Under the pieces are notes generated by a model. That model saw only the letters and a program-made list of their open reading frames with translations, did not search any database and was not told the origin of the DNA. Of a DNA stretch of 64,000 nucleotides, positions 14,180 through 24,366 are shown one piece after another. Origin of the DNA: Saccoglossus kowalevskii (Eukaryota; Hemichordata; Enteropneusta; Harrimaniidae); contig NW_003128862.1 in the NCBI RefSeq assembly GCF_000003605.2, positions 273,012 to 337,011 of the forward strand, written 5' to 3'. How positions within the stretch are numbered: position 1 is the first letter of the stretch; every line of letters begins with the position of its first letter. The position numbers and the translations under genes were made by a program.

Positions 14180-14790
14180 TGACATATTTGTCGTCCAAAC
14201 CTGGTTACTACAGTCTGTTCTAACATATCACTATCATCACTGTCACTACTTTCATCTTCTTCACTGCTGCTGCCTATTTCCTGGTCCACAATGTCATCAT
14301 CATCCACAGAGTCATCAGATTCGGATGTCTGTAGAGTAGGTGGTAGTGATGATATTGGTACTAGCAACAGTAGTGGGTGCCACTTTTGTTGGTGGTAATG
14401 AAGATTTTGTTACTGGTGATAGCAGTGGGGCTGATGCTTGTGGTGTAGGTGGCAGTGATGATGTTGGTAGGTTCACATGTAGTAGCAGCAGGTCTGGTGT
14501 AGGTGACAGTGATGACGTTGGTAGTGGGTCAAATACCTCTTTTCAGTGGGACTGTGGTGTAGGTGGTAGTGATGATGTTGGTAGGTCCACATGTAGTGGC
14601 AGCAAATCTGGTGTAGGTGGCAGTGGTAACGATGGTAGTGGGTCAAATACCTCTTTTCAGTTGGGCAGTGGTGTAGGTGGTAGTGATGATATTGTCATCG
14701 TAGTGGGTCTAATACCACTTGTGTTGGTGGCAATGAGGATGTTGCTCCTGGTGATGGTCTGTTGCCAGTGGTTTAGGTGGCAGTGTAGAT
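14180..14790. repeat. Degenerate minisatellite, about 105-120 bp higher-order units, open on both strands
   Basis: On the + strand the motif GTAGGTGGTAGTGATGATGT and variants recurs near 14440, 14495, 14555, 14610 and 14670, forming larger units with GTAGTGGGTCAAATACCTCT (near 14519 and 14635). The + frame 14340-14810 reads GVGGSDDVGRSTCSGSKSGV-type repeats and runs without a stop into 14810. The minus frame 14367-14104 reads SSLPPT then an Asp/Ser/Glu-rich stretch. A repeat whose length is a multiple of three keeps frames open on both strands, so an open frame here is weak evidence of a gene. It abuts the LINE end on one side. It could be the repetitive part of a former coding exon; I cannot name one. 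Confidence 0.6.
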
Positions 14791-14810
14791 GGATTGTCAG
14801 TTTTAAATAG

Positions 14811-15984
14811 ACCCGTTTTGCAATAATGGATACTTCTTTTAATTATATTTACACATATTTTAAACACAAGAGATTTGCATGTACTAACATTTCATGTTTA
14901 CTTTTGTTATATATATTATTTTACAAATACTTTCTATATGTATATTTTTATTTTATTGCATTTAAATATATTTAGTTTATTTATTTTGTGTTCAATAAAA
15001 TAAGTGTAAAGTAACAAAAAATGTGTCTAAATCTTTAAGAGAAAAATATTCGCCCCCCATTCAGCCTTGATCAAAATCACTGCCCCCCCCCCCCCCCGCT
15101 CTGTGGCTTTGGGAAATATGCTGGGAAACCCCCCTGTTTTTCCCGACCTCTCAAGAATAATAAATGGTCATTCCCTAATGTCGTTTTCATGTATGATTAC
15201 AAATGATACCTTGTTATCTCAACGACCCATCGCTCTAATTAATCATTTTCACCCGCCAGAGCCAGTTTTTTTTGCCCAAATTGTTTCCCGTAAAAGGGTC
15301 GTGGTTTGCGATGATGTGATTAGATTGCGGTCTCAAAGATCCACGAGACTTGCTTTCGTCCTTCAAATAGTGTTAAATCCCCTCCCGCCATCGCGTCCAC
15401 GTAAGATAGTATTTGGAATAGAGGACGCGATGACAGGAAAAAATGAAACATCATCACAGGGTAAAAAGCTATGCTATCTGCAACTGTAAATATTTTTTGA
15501 ATTAAAATATTGCCACAGATTTTACCGAAGTATTATCAAATATACTCAAGCTTATACAAGTGTCTACAATGATGACAATAGGTCATTGAACTTTTGTGTA
15601 TTAAATGGTCATAATTTCTTTAATTAATTATTAAATTATCTGCCTAACTATAATTTGTGCCACCCGCATCATCAACACATTGAGTGCCCAGCTAGTTACA
15701 AAGAACTGTAAATTGTGCCCTCTACGACAGAGACGTCTTTGTAAGGATATGAAAGCCGTTCATGACGTCACTAATCCCAACCGCGGGATGGCGTCACATT
15801 TTTTTTTCTATTTGCCACGGAAGAATATGGGCATTCAGCATTATTATTTTAACAAGGTAAGCATAATGGAACTAATGGGAGAAATAATACGAGTAGCTAG
15901 TATACGTTACTCTGTGCTAACTTTGTAAATCAAGTATGTGGGTTCAAATGAAATTGTGTCATAAACTGTTTATTGTCACCTCTA
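14811..15984. other. Intergenic with poly-C tract
   Basis: A 140-codon + frame (15067-15489) begins through the poly-C run and resembles no known protein; probably chance. A TGACGTCA is at 15763-15770. Confidence 0.55.
15082..15099. repeat. Poly-C tract
   Basis: About 17 consecutive C after CACTG, followed by GCTCTGTGG. Length may be assembly-uncertain. Confidence 0.95.
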
Positions 15985-16149
15985 TTAAAGCAGGGAAGTC
16001 GTCACCTGCGCATGCGTCAGTTGGTCATAGCGTGTCATTGTTTACAAACAAGCGTCTACCCATGAGTCTCTGTGTTTTTAGCGTGTGTTGTTATCGTCGC
16101 TTGGGACTCAATTCCCGCGCGTGCGCAGGTGACGACCCTCCCGCTGTAA
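15985..16149 (+). mobile_element. MITE family 1, copy A (TTAA-flanked, NRF1-like sites in termini)
   Basis: 165 bp starting TTAAAGCAGGGAAGTCGTC and ending GGTGACGACCCTCCCGCTGTAA, which are inverted copies of each other. The core shares CATAGCGTGTCATTGTTTAC with the copies at 22279, 41597 and 61048. It holds CGCGCGTGCGCA (16116-16127), a perfect NRF1-type site on the opposite strand. No coding capacity. The TTAA ends suggest mobilisation by a Kolobok- or piggyBac-type transposase (inference). Confidence 0.8.
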
Positions 16150-17560
16150 GATGATCGAATAAAACAACATTAAAAAATACGAGTTCAATTCAGTTGTACA
16201 TATCAACATTTCATTTAATCTTCGAATTGATTAAAAATGATTCAGAAAACAGTAGTATTGCATATAAGTGTGTGCTCTCTCTCAAATACAAATCCAAGAA
16301 TACTTCTCCAGTGACACTTCGAGCAAAATTGTTTTAATTAACGTGTTAACTTCGTAAATTTAATACAATACTGATATTTTGTAAGTTTGTTAGGGTGAGT
16401 GTACGAATCACGACAAGGTAATGGAATCACTATGTAGTTAAATGAATTTACATTTGCTTGTTCTGGTACGTTTGCATCTTCTCATGATACCCAAATGGTT
16501 ATATTGTGCACTTTTGAGACCGCCTCTCATAGCTATGAGAATGTCTTAAAGAAACATATCATTTCATTTGAGCAGTTTGGTTCTCTGTTGTTGTCATAAA
16601 ACACGGAATAAAAGTTCAACACAACAAATAAAAACACTTCTGTTGAGAAGAATTCCCTATAATTCAACAGAAGAGGGCGTTGTAGTGCCTCCAGTCGTTT
16701 GTCAATATTATGAAAATACTTTTTAGTTACAATTTTTTGGTATCCCATCTTATGGCACATCGTTCATTGAAAAGAATACGGACCATTTCTCCAAAATGAT
16801 TTTGTTTTATCAGAAAAAAAAAATTATAAAACTGAACTTGATGTAAACCTATCTTGAATATAGCGCCATCTACTATAGAAATATGGAAAATAGTTGTCAA
16901 AAGGAGCAATTATTTGTTTATTATTATTGTATTTCTACACATAGTGTTTCACTATTATGTCGTATTATCTTTAATTGTGTTTTGTTTATTTAACGCATTG
17001 TTGTATCTGGGCCTGGGACCGTGTTTTACACATATGTTCTCAATTCCCGAAACAATACGTTCAGGACAATACCGCATTTCAGATTGTTAGTAATCTTTGA
17101 TCATTCCCTATATTTTACGGAAAGTACAAAAAGTAACTTGCAATTGGCGTTCGTGAGTTTTCCGCGCTGGATTCTGCTGGATCGAGTAATTATGCGTATA
17201 GACAAGACAACCTATAAACCCATCATGCATCGCGGTTTCAAATAATGTGTTTTAGCTATGACGTAATATATAAAATATACGTTATATATGCGTACAAAAC
17301 GTGACATGCTACAGGCAATACAGGAAGAAACACATGCTGTGTGTACGTCGCCGACAAATCTTAATGTTAATGTTTCGTATTGAATTCATATTTTCATAAG
17401 GAAGATCATCTTCAAATCATTGAATTATTAATCCGAATTCAGTGAGTTACGGCGCCAGAAGAAATCTCTATGGGCTTTCAGTTGCATCATGCAATGTAGA
17501 CTGTCGCGTGGTGCATGTCATTGTACTATTTTGTTAACAAATTCACTGTAGTATCACGTT
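16150..17560. other. Intergenic, nothing recognised
   Basis: No supported feature. Confidence 0.6.
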
Positions 17561-17641
17561 ATTAAAAAACAATGTATTTTACGTGCATTGTATACGTCGC
17601 TATGGGACCATATCGAGCACGACGTTTCACGACGACCTTTG
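17561..17641 (-). mobile_element. MITE family 2, copy 3, degraded
   Basis: AACAATGTATTTTACGTGCA, GTATACGTCGCTATGGGACC and ATCGAGCACGACG align with 23248-23362. The right end GACGACCTTTGA resembles the family terminus. Confidence 0.6.
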
Positions 17642-19712
17642 AGGCTGATCAGTACAGTTTCATCAACGCCATTTAGTGTATTTAATGGTATTCTATCGAT
17701 TTTCAAAACAAATATTAACTACAATTCGAATGTATTGTCGTATAATGACAAATCCGAACGAGGACTAACAAGATCAAGTATAAAATAAATCTATTCTGTA
17801 CTTGAATTCGAAGATAACCTTTGTGTACTAAAAATTACTTAAAATATGTTGCGAATGATATTAATAGAAGATCCCATTGGGTGTACTTATGTCAAGAACA
17901 TAACACATAGCATAATTGGAAAATGGAAGTCATCGTCATGAACAAACAAATCAGTGGGAGAAGCACCCACGGCAAAATAACGGTTTTTAAGAAGACGAAA
18001 ATGTAAAGCTGTATGTAGGTCATACGGTGACAATGAGTTAATGAACCACATCTTCGAAAAAAAAAACTTATTTTTATTTTATTCAGACTACATAATTAAT
18101 TCACATGACTTCAAGGAAGAATAGTAAAAAAAAAATTATGAACAATTTAAAACATTTTTTTGAAACTCGGGGAAAATTAGACAATAGGCTGGGAACTAAA
18201 TTATCATAAAATATAAAATGATAACTGATTTCTTCCCCTAAACACTTTCTGACAAGAACATGGGATTTTATACAAACTTAAAGTTGTGTTGTTGGATATG
18301 TTAAACTTAGCAATATAATAACATTTAATGCATTTTTTATCCCACCATTTAACTTATAAAACTGAGGCTAAACAGCACACAACGTACTACTTGCGTAAAC
18401 AGCGAAAATGAAACTGTAATAATCAACCTAGGTACCGATGTTTTTGAAACTCAAGTTTACTAATTTGGCGAAAAAAATAAATAATACTGTTCGATCTCTT
18501 GGCCAGTCCTTGTAACGTTAAATATATTTAAATTGCTATAATAATCGCGTGTGTCTCACGTAATAATAGTAATTTTATCCCAATATGGGATGATTTCAAG
18601 ACAGATCGTATAACAGACTAATTGCGTAGAGCGTGGACATTAGTCGCCGATTGTAGACGATTACTTGATTGTGTTACATTACTTTATAATGTGATAGGTT
18701 ATCTTAAAATTACATCGGACAGAAAAAGAGTTGGGTTGGAAAGATATTGAGATAGAAATATTACCAGAGTGGATTATAGATTAGAATCTTACGTCGAAAG
18801 AAGTTGTTTTAGTAGGATTGTATATTTTTAAGAAGAAAAAAAATACAGTTATGCATTAGAGACCACCGGTATTGTTTGCAATGGCTCGTCATATAAAATT
18901 CTATCCAAGCATTGCTACCCGGGAAAGAGCATACTGATTATATGTCATTTGGAAATAAACAAGTTTTCAGTCGTACAATAATGTGCGGTAGGAATCTGAC
19001 TGCGATACCAGGGGGCTCTAAGATAGGACTATATGCAGGCACATTTAATAGTATTCATGATTGACACGCTTTGCAGAATAATTATTCGAATGGTGACGCG
19101 TCAGTTCCTCTTATAGTCTATTTAAATGTATGTGCTAGTTATTGCCGATTGGATATTCAAGGATCTCACTTTGCCATATATGGGTTTACTTCCATATATG
19201 AATATGGTTATATAGATATAATACCATATATGGTCATAATCAGATATACCCCAGACCTTTTGTTCTGGTGATATCACCGAGAATATGGGTTCGTTGTAAA
19301 TCAGACAAAGCGATGCATATTAAAGTGTAAATAAGGCGCGAATAACAAAGTATTATAAAAATGGTTTAACAAATATACCATTTGGCGTATCAACACAGTC
19401 CGCATCCAGATATTAACCGTCGTTATCGTCGTTATTGGTAAGAGGGAACAGCTAGCATGTGTGTTACAATAAACTACAATAAACGTTAGTACTGTAATTT
19501 TATGTGAATCACAGTCTCTGGGAGTACCCGGATGCATATGACGGATCAAAACGATTATTTTAAGTATTTTTTTTATATTGCGAACGTATAAATACGTCGT
19601 TTTAGCGACGTAATGCAGTACCAACGTGATCCACAGGATACTAAAATTTCCGACAGTTAGAATACCTGCCCGAGTTTTTTCCCCAAACTCAGAAAAAAAA
19701 CTACGTCATTCG
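17642..19712. other. Region 3' of the K2P gene; CArG boxes
   Basis: It must hold the K2P 3' UTR on the minus strand, but no AATAAA is seen close by. The nearest variant signals are TATAAA (19577-19572) and ATTAAA (19049-19044). Apart from the CArG boxes nothing is recognised. Confidence 0.5.
19174..19233. promoter_or_regulatory. Two perfect CArG boxes 50 bp apart
   Basis: CCATATATGG at 19174-19183 and again at 19224-19233, with a near match at 19192-19201. This is the SRF/MADS-box consensus CC(A/T)6GG. It lies about 480 bp beyond the K2P stop codon. Confidence 0.35.
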
Positions 19713-20938
19713 CTATAGCTGTGGTGAACTGCTTGGCGTTTCCATTCGTACAATCGCAAATTTCCCAGGAAGCCGGAGAGAAGAACCTCGCTTCGGTGTA
19801 CGCTTTGACGCTGCAAATTGGCCGGCCCTGCCTCGCCTTCGACTCGAAAACCTACGTCGTAGCGATCGCCCTCTAACATACAAAGACCTATAGACTTTGA
19901 CGTTTTTCCATTGGCGCGTTTTGTAGTATTCAGTGAGTTGTCCAAGACGAGAAAGACTGTTTAAAATGGCAGTTGATGCTAATGAGATACACATGGATGT
20001 CAATGCCAGGCCTAATATGGCATAGGCGATCGATAATGTCAAAATTGTGCCTTTGTTTTCAGGTATGACATCCCCGAAGCCGATTGTACTTAGCGAAATA
20101 AAACAGAAATAAAAAGACTCGAAAAAAGACCAATTCTCAATCAGAGAAAAAACGAAGCCCCCGAGACAAAGATAGATAATTAATATTACAATTGCTAGCC
20201 ATATCGGAAAATGAAACGTCGCAATCTCGCTCTCTTTAACCCCAGACTTGCCAGTCGACTCGTTTGCAACGATGACATCAGATTTTTTACCACGTGACAT
20301 CGTTATTCTTTTTTGGTTCTGTGCAATTGGCTCTGGAACGAGGATGACATTTGTTCGTTGCGACGATTTGCTGCTTTCAGATATGTTATCCTGCGATTCG
20401 CCAATGGCGTTCCTGTCAACTACCTCGAGAAACTGTCCACTCGGACGCCTGGAACCGCAGTAACTTTCATTGACAGTGGAATTGCTATCTGCGTCCTTTT
20501 CAATGACATCCCGCGTGCCTTGTGGGTTATTCATATTGAGTTTCATTGCTGTTATTTGGGCATCTCTGTCGGATCTCAAGTCGGGCTCACTTCGGCTGAT
20601 ATCGGAAGTCACTGAACTTTTCATGAGTCGGTCCCAAACACGTGCTGATAACACGGTATCATTCATTTGCCGAATGTCTGGACCCCGACTGACGTCACGG
20701 CGTGGGACGTCATCATAGCTGCTTCCTGCCATCTTCTCGTCACGTGAGTCGGTGACGTCATTAGGTACTACTGAATATTTAGATGGGTATCGCTCCTTCG
20801 TCATTTTATTCCCCAAGTCCTCAACCATAATAGTGGGCATTCTTCGATTCCCCCTTTCTTTGCGTCTTTCTTTCCGCTTCTCTATTTTGCGTGTGACAAT
20901 TATTGCTGCTATTTTGCCCCATCTTGCAAGTAAGCCAC
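19713..20938 (-). CDS. K2P channel coding exon 3 (M2-M3 loop, M3, second pore, M4, C-tail, stop)
   Basis: The acceptor is TTTCTTTCTTAG followed by GTGGCTTACTTG; the exon runs 1226 nt to a TGA-type end at 19713. It encodes residues 196-603. A strongly basic post-M2 helix (RKIEKRKERRKERGNRR) is followed by PTIMVED, a hydrophilic Ser/Asp-rich loop, M3 (FPIWLAIVILIIYLCLGGFV), the second filter STIGFGD, M4, and a tail rich in Arg and Ser (SLRRRFSSRRRGR). The last residues are SSPQL, which is not a class I PDZ ligand because P is at -2. Candidate basophilic kinase sites in the loop include RRPS (359-362) and KRIT. The whole loop and second half sit in one exon. Confidence 0.94.
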
Positions 20939-23900
20939 CTAAGAAAGAAAAATGATCATTTCTTTGGTTAGAATTAGAGTTAAAATTCTATGCAGTTTAG
21001 TGTGCCTGAGGGAGACGTCGGACATGCTGGCACCGCGCAATCCCTTGTGAACCGAACTGGGCATTGAGAACCGTTACTTTCACCGGAAACCGCGACAGAT
21101 TTGAATGAGCTGAACAGCTCTCACCTACGTGATATTTTACCCTTTCAGGTAAAGTCACAAAATCTATTGAATTTACTCACAATGATTCCAAATTGGTTGA
21201 ATGTAGTGCGTGAAATGAGGGCAAATGTGCCTGATTTTTGCAGTCATCAGTAACATGCGGTGTTACTACAATGAACTGGCGGAAGTGATGTCATGGGCAC
21301 GAAAAACATGCAGCCATTATTGCCCAACTGCCCCGATCGCGATCAGGCTTTCGTTTTTGTGTTGTTTCCTGCTGGCGTAGATTGCGTCAACCAGCAGTAG
21401 CGACTGGAACACATATTTGGCTATACATGTAGACTGCGAAAAGGTACAGGATTTAAGTTCTAATATGTGTCCAATGCCGCGTTTCTTGCGTGTTTACGGG
21501 AAGAATTCAAAAAAGGGCGACGTGACATCTTCAAAGGTTTGAACTTTGAAGTGCATGTAAAACGCTTACTACGCGATGTGGATAGTTTACAAATATTGAG
21601 CACAAAATAAGAATTTTAATGAAAAGCTTTTGTCTCACAGTTTCTGTCTACTCTCATCGCATTTCATAACGAGGCTCCTCATTAATCCTAATTTGCATGT
21701 AACTATGATTGAAAAAAATAGCATAAATAAAAAACCAGGGATATATGATTTCAGTTGCATTTCGTGTTGCGACGATGAATCCTCATAGTCACAAACCAAG
21801 GCGCCGTGGACAAAATGGCCGATTGGAAGAACACCACTCGGTGGGGGGGGTGGCTGATAATGAAAAGCCTATGATTATTAAAGTTTGCAATGACTTTGAA
21901 TTCACCAGTTGAAAGCTTGCATATCAAAAGTACAATGGGGGTATTTGAAATTGAGTTGTTCACACAATAATTAATTGTGTTCAAGTGTAGATATGATATT
22001 TTAGAAATTTATATTTTCTTGCCAGTTACGTGGGTAAATACAAAAAATTAAAAAAAAAAAGGTGTTCTGTAATTGGCAAGTGGCATTGGCATTCATGGTT
22101 GAAATTGTTGAAGTCAAAAACCGCACTAACAATCTTCAAAGCGATATTCAAAGGGGAAATGACAGGTAAATGACGGTCTTCGTGATCTGTTTATTTTAAT
22201 GTCCGCTGCAAATCAAGTGATACCTGTTCAACAGTTTTCTTTTAAAGAGCAAATGAATATGTTGTGTTTTTGTTTATGTTAAAGCGGGGCAGTCGTCCGC
22301 AGCGCATGCGTCAAGTGGCCATAGCGTGTCATTGTTTACAAACAAGCGTCTAACCATGAGTCTTTGCGTTTTTAGCGTGTGTGTTGTTATCGTCGCGTGG
22401 GGCTCAATTCCCGCGCGTGCGCAGGTGACTCTCCCGCTTTAAATGTGTATTGTTAGTAATTAAGTAATGTCAAATAATACATTAGTTATTGTTACTCACC
22501 AACGTCACTCAGCACCAATAGAGTAATTGGAATGCCCATGAAGGCGTAACATATACATAGTATACGTCCAATGGTAGTCACAGGAGCAATATTACCGTAA
22601 CCTGATATCAAAACAGGAAACAAACCATGAGCTGTGAATTACTAATATTCAATGGAATTCATTTCACATTCACATAAAATTATTTACATTAATAATATAT
22701 GCATGAGGTCGTGATGTTGTATTTAGTGTGTCAATGGGCATATGAGAATTTCCATATTTTATAGGAAAAAAAAACCTGCTTCTGGTCCAAAGTTTCTTTT
22801 AAAATCTAAGCGTTGATGCGTTTTTTTCGGCAGGTACATTTCTTTCTGTTTTCCTTGTTTCATATAAAAATATAAAAATCCGAACGCGGCATTTGCAACT
22901 GATGCGTGACCACAAACATACCTATTTTTTTTTTTTTTTTTTTTTGAATACCAACAACTCAAAACATGCAACAAATTGCCAGTGGCTAATAAATAAACTA
23001 CGTAACATGGCGTACTTTTCTATAAATAACTACCAGTTGCAGCAAGTGAATGAGAGCGCCGCCAGTGTTGATGTTTCGAAACGCGCTATGCACATGGCTT
23101 ATTTGCATATTCGACGTTGTTCGAACTGTGGCCTAAAACCATTGTCGGTTAAGACATGTATGTTCAATTCGCCTGACCGTTCCTAATTTTAAAAGTTTAC
23201 TATCATGCTTTCATGCCCTGCTACAAGATGATCGACACGCAGAAATAAACAATGTATTTTACACGCGTTGTGTACGTCGCTGTGGGACCCGTATCGAGCA
23301 GGACGCGACGCGATCCGTATCGAACAGAACGCGGTGCGACGCCTCGGACTGTAGCGCTTTAAATTACTAACTTTATAAATTGGTTACGAACTAAATATAT
23401 TTGATTTATCTTAGTTCATTTACTAGGTTTCCCGCAACCCTTAGCGTCTTCTAGAAATGCACCATGTACAGATAGAGAATCACTAACATCAGAACACAGA
23501 TAATTGTTTTAGGGTAGCATTTAGAAATACACTTTGCCAAATGTATCCGAAAATAAACTTGCGAAGGGACTAACAACAAATCGTAAATTATTTACGCATT
23601 TATGATTAAAAGTATCCTCGACTGATTTATACGACACTGCGTAGTGACCTCAAGATTTGTTTCTCGTTACAATAAAATGCACCTTTTAATCTGTCCTAGC
23701 GTGTTTAAGTAAATAGCGCCACCATTGTCAGAATACTTACCTATTGTTGTTATTGTTGCCGAGGAGAAGAACACAGCACCGGTGAACGTCCAATGATGTT
23801 CATTTTCACTTAATGAAATACGACTGTTCAATATTGCCTCTTCCCACTCGCCTAAATAATACTGTATTAAAACGGTTCCGTTTGTTTGATTTGTTGCCGA

Positions 23901-24224
23901 TATACCCCATAGCGTCTTCACGAGTACTTGCCTCATTTCGGTCAGTCGCTGACGTTCCTGTCTCTCGCGGGGTGCCTCGATAGTTTGAAAAATGAAAGCC
24001 CCAATGACAACGTACGTGAAAAATAAAAGTACGAGTCCAACATGCGATGATATGACGTGGATCCACTGACGAGGATGGCATTTTGTTTTTAGTTCTTCTT
24101 TAGTAAACGTTCGATGTCTAGAAGGAGTAGTTGTTTGCCGCTCAGTATCAATATTCATATTATTAAGCACATTCGCGTGTCGTGGAACAGACAGTCCGAT
24201 TTTCATATTTCCTAGAGTTGCCAT
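19713..24224 (-). CDS. Two-pore-domain potassium channel, TRESK (KCNK18)-like; three coding exons
   Basis: Coding exons 24224-23741, 22601-22500 and 20938-19713 join in phase to 603 codons plus a stop. The product should be a dimeric plasma-membrane K2P channel carrying background potassium current. Seen in the translation: M1 about residues 60-80, an extracellular cap with N-glycosylation sequons at N112 and N115, pore filter 1 TTIGYG (159-164), M2 about 172-192, a cytoplasmic loop of about 245 residues, M3 about 439-463, pore filter 2 STIGFGD (479-485), M4 about 493-521, and a basic Arg/Ser-rich tail. TRESK affinity rests on the M2 end (GIPITLLVLSDVG), the P2 helix (FYFCFISLSTIGFGD) and two loop motifs, PTIMVE (230-235) and SRSEPDL (310-316). 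These correspond to the calcineurin and 14-3-3 sites of mammalian TRESK. An in-frame TAA lies 12 nt before the ATG, which fixes the start. The K2P assignment is firm; TRESK orthology, rather than another TWK-type lineage, is inferred. Confidence 0.93.
20939..22499 (-). other. K2P intron 2, with a family-1 MITE next to the donor
   Basis: GT-AG intron of 1561 bp. A 164-bp family-1 MITE (22279-22442) lies only 51 bp inside the donor. The remainder (20939-22278) is unique-looking AT-rich sequence with a G run near 21845. No further exon is apparent. Confidence 0.85.
22279..22442 (+). mobile_element. MITE family 1, copy B, inside K2P intron 2
   Basis: 164 bp with intact TTAA at both ends (TTAAAGCGGGG ... 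CTCCCGCTTTAA). It shares the TTGTTTACAAACAAGCGTCT core and the CGCGCGTGCGCA site (22412-22423). It lies 51 bp from the intron 2 donor. Confidence 0.85.
22500..22601 (-). CDS. K2P channel coding exon 2 (filter 1 and M2)
   Basis: A 102-nt exon, too short to stand out as an open frame. It is bounded by an acceptor ending TGATATCAG and a donor GTGAGT (22499-22494). It completes codon 162 and encodes YGNIAPVTTIGRILCICYAF then MGIPITLLVLSDV: the YG of the first selectivity filter and all of M2. Both junctions are phase 1, so skipping it would keep the frame but delete the first pore and M2. The motif and phase match with exons 1 and 3 make this assignment secure. Confidence 0.93.
22602..23740 (-). 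other. K2P intron 1, with a MITE remnant and long T/A homopolymers
   Basis: GT-AG intron of 1139 bp. It contains a family-2 MITE remnant (23248-23362), a T run near 22925-22944 and an A run near 22766-22773. No exon-like frame with splice sites is visible inside it. Confidence 0.85.
23248..23362 (-). mobile_element. MITE family 2, copy 2, inside K2P intron 1
   Basis: Reverse-orientation relative of the 30182 element. It shares TTTTACACGCGTTGTGTACG, GTGGGACCCGTATCGAGCAG and an end GCGCTTTAA. The GTATCGA(G/A)CA module is doubled. The left terminus is eroded. Confidence 0.65.
23741..24224 (-). CDS. K2P channel coding exon 1 (N-terminus, M1, cap, first pore helix)
   Basis: 484 nt encode residues 1-161 and the first base of codon 162. 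The exon ends inside filter 1 (ACA ACA ATA G), followed by a perfect GTAAGT donor at 23740-23735. It contains a 55-60 residue cytoplasmic N-terminus, M1 (GLVLLFFTYVVIGAFIFQTIE) and a charged cap helix. The cap has no cysteine, so the intersubunit disulfide found in many K2P channels is absent. HHWTFTGAVFFSSATITTIG matches the P1 helix region of TRESK-type channels. The frame stays open past the donor for about 24 more codons (to 23667), but that read-through sequence would break the filter and is intronic. Confidence 0.93.
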
Positions 24225-24257
24225 AGTTATAAGTTAAATCCTTATCATTAACGTCAC
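24225..24257 (-). other. 5' UTR part of the first coding exon and its splice acceptor
   Basis: On the minus strand TTTTTTTCAG (24267-24258) precedes 33 nt of leader and then ATG at 24224. The polypyrimidine tract plus CAG is a strong acceptor, implying at least one upstream non-coding exon on the minus strand at higher coordinates. The leader has an in-frame TAA (12 nt before the ATG) and an out-of-frame upstream ATG. Confidence 0.7.
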
Positions 24258-24366
24258 CTGAAAAAAAGAAAACAGCGTGAGCGAGACAGTTTGGCTGTGA
24301 TGTGATATAAATATTCACCATCTCAGTTTAACAAAAACTATTGCACGTTATGCCACACTTCAAGCC

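Noticed and set aside
15067-15489. 140-codon + frame
   Set aside because: Its start runs through a poly-C tract and the protein is unrecognisable.
20248-20955. Several + strand frames of 67-100 codons opposite K2P exon 3
   Set aside because: Antisense shadows of the real coding exon.
23667-23740. Extension of the channel exon 1 frame past filter 1
   Set aside because: It follows a perfect GTAAGT donor and would replace the YG of the selectivity filter.
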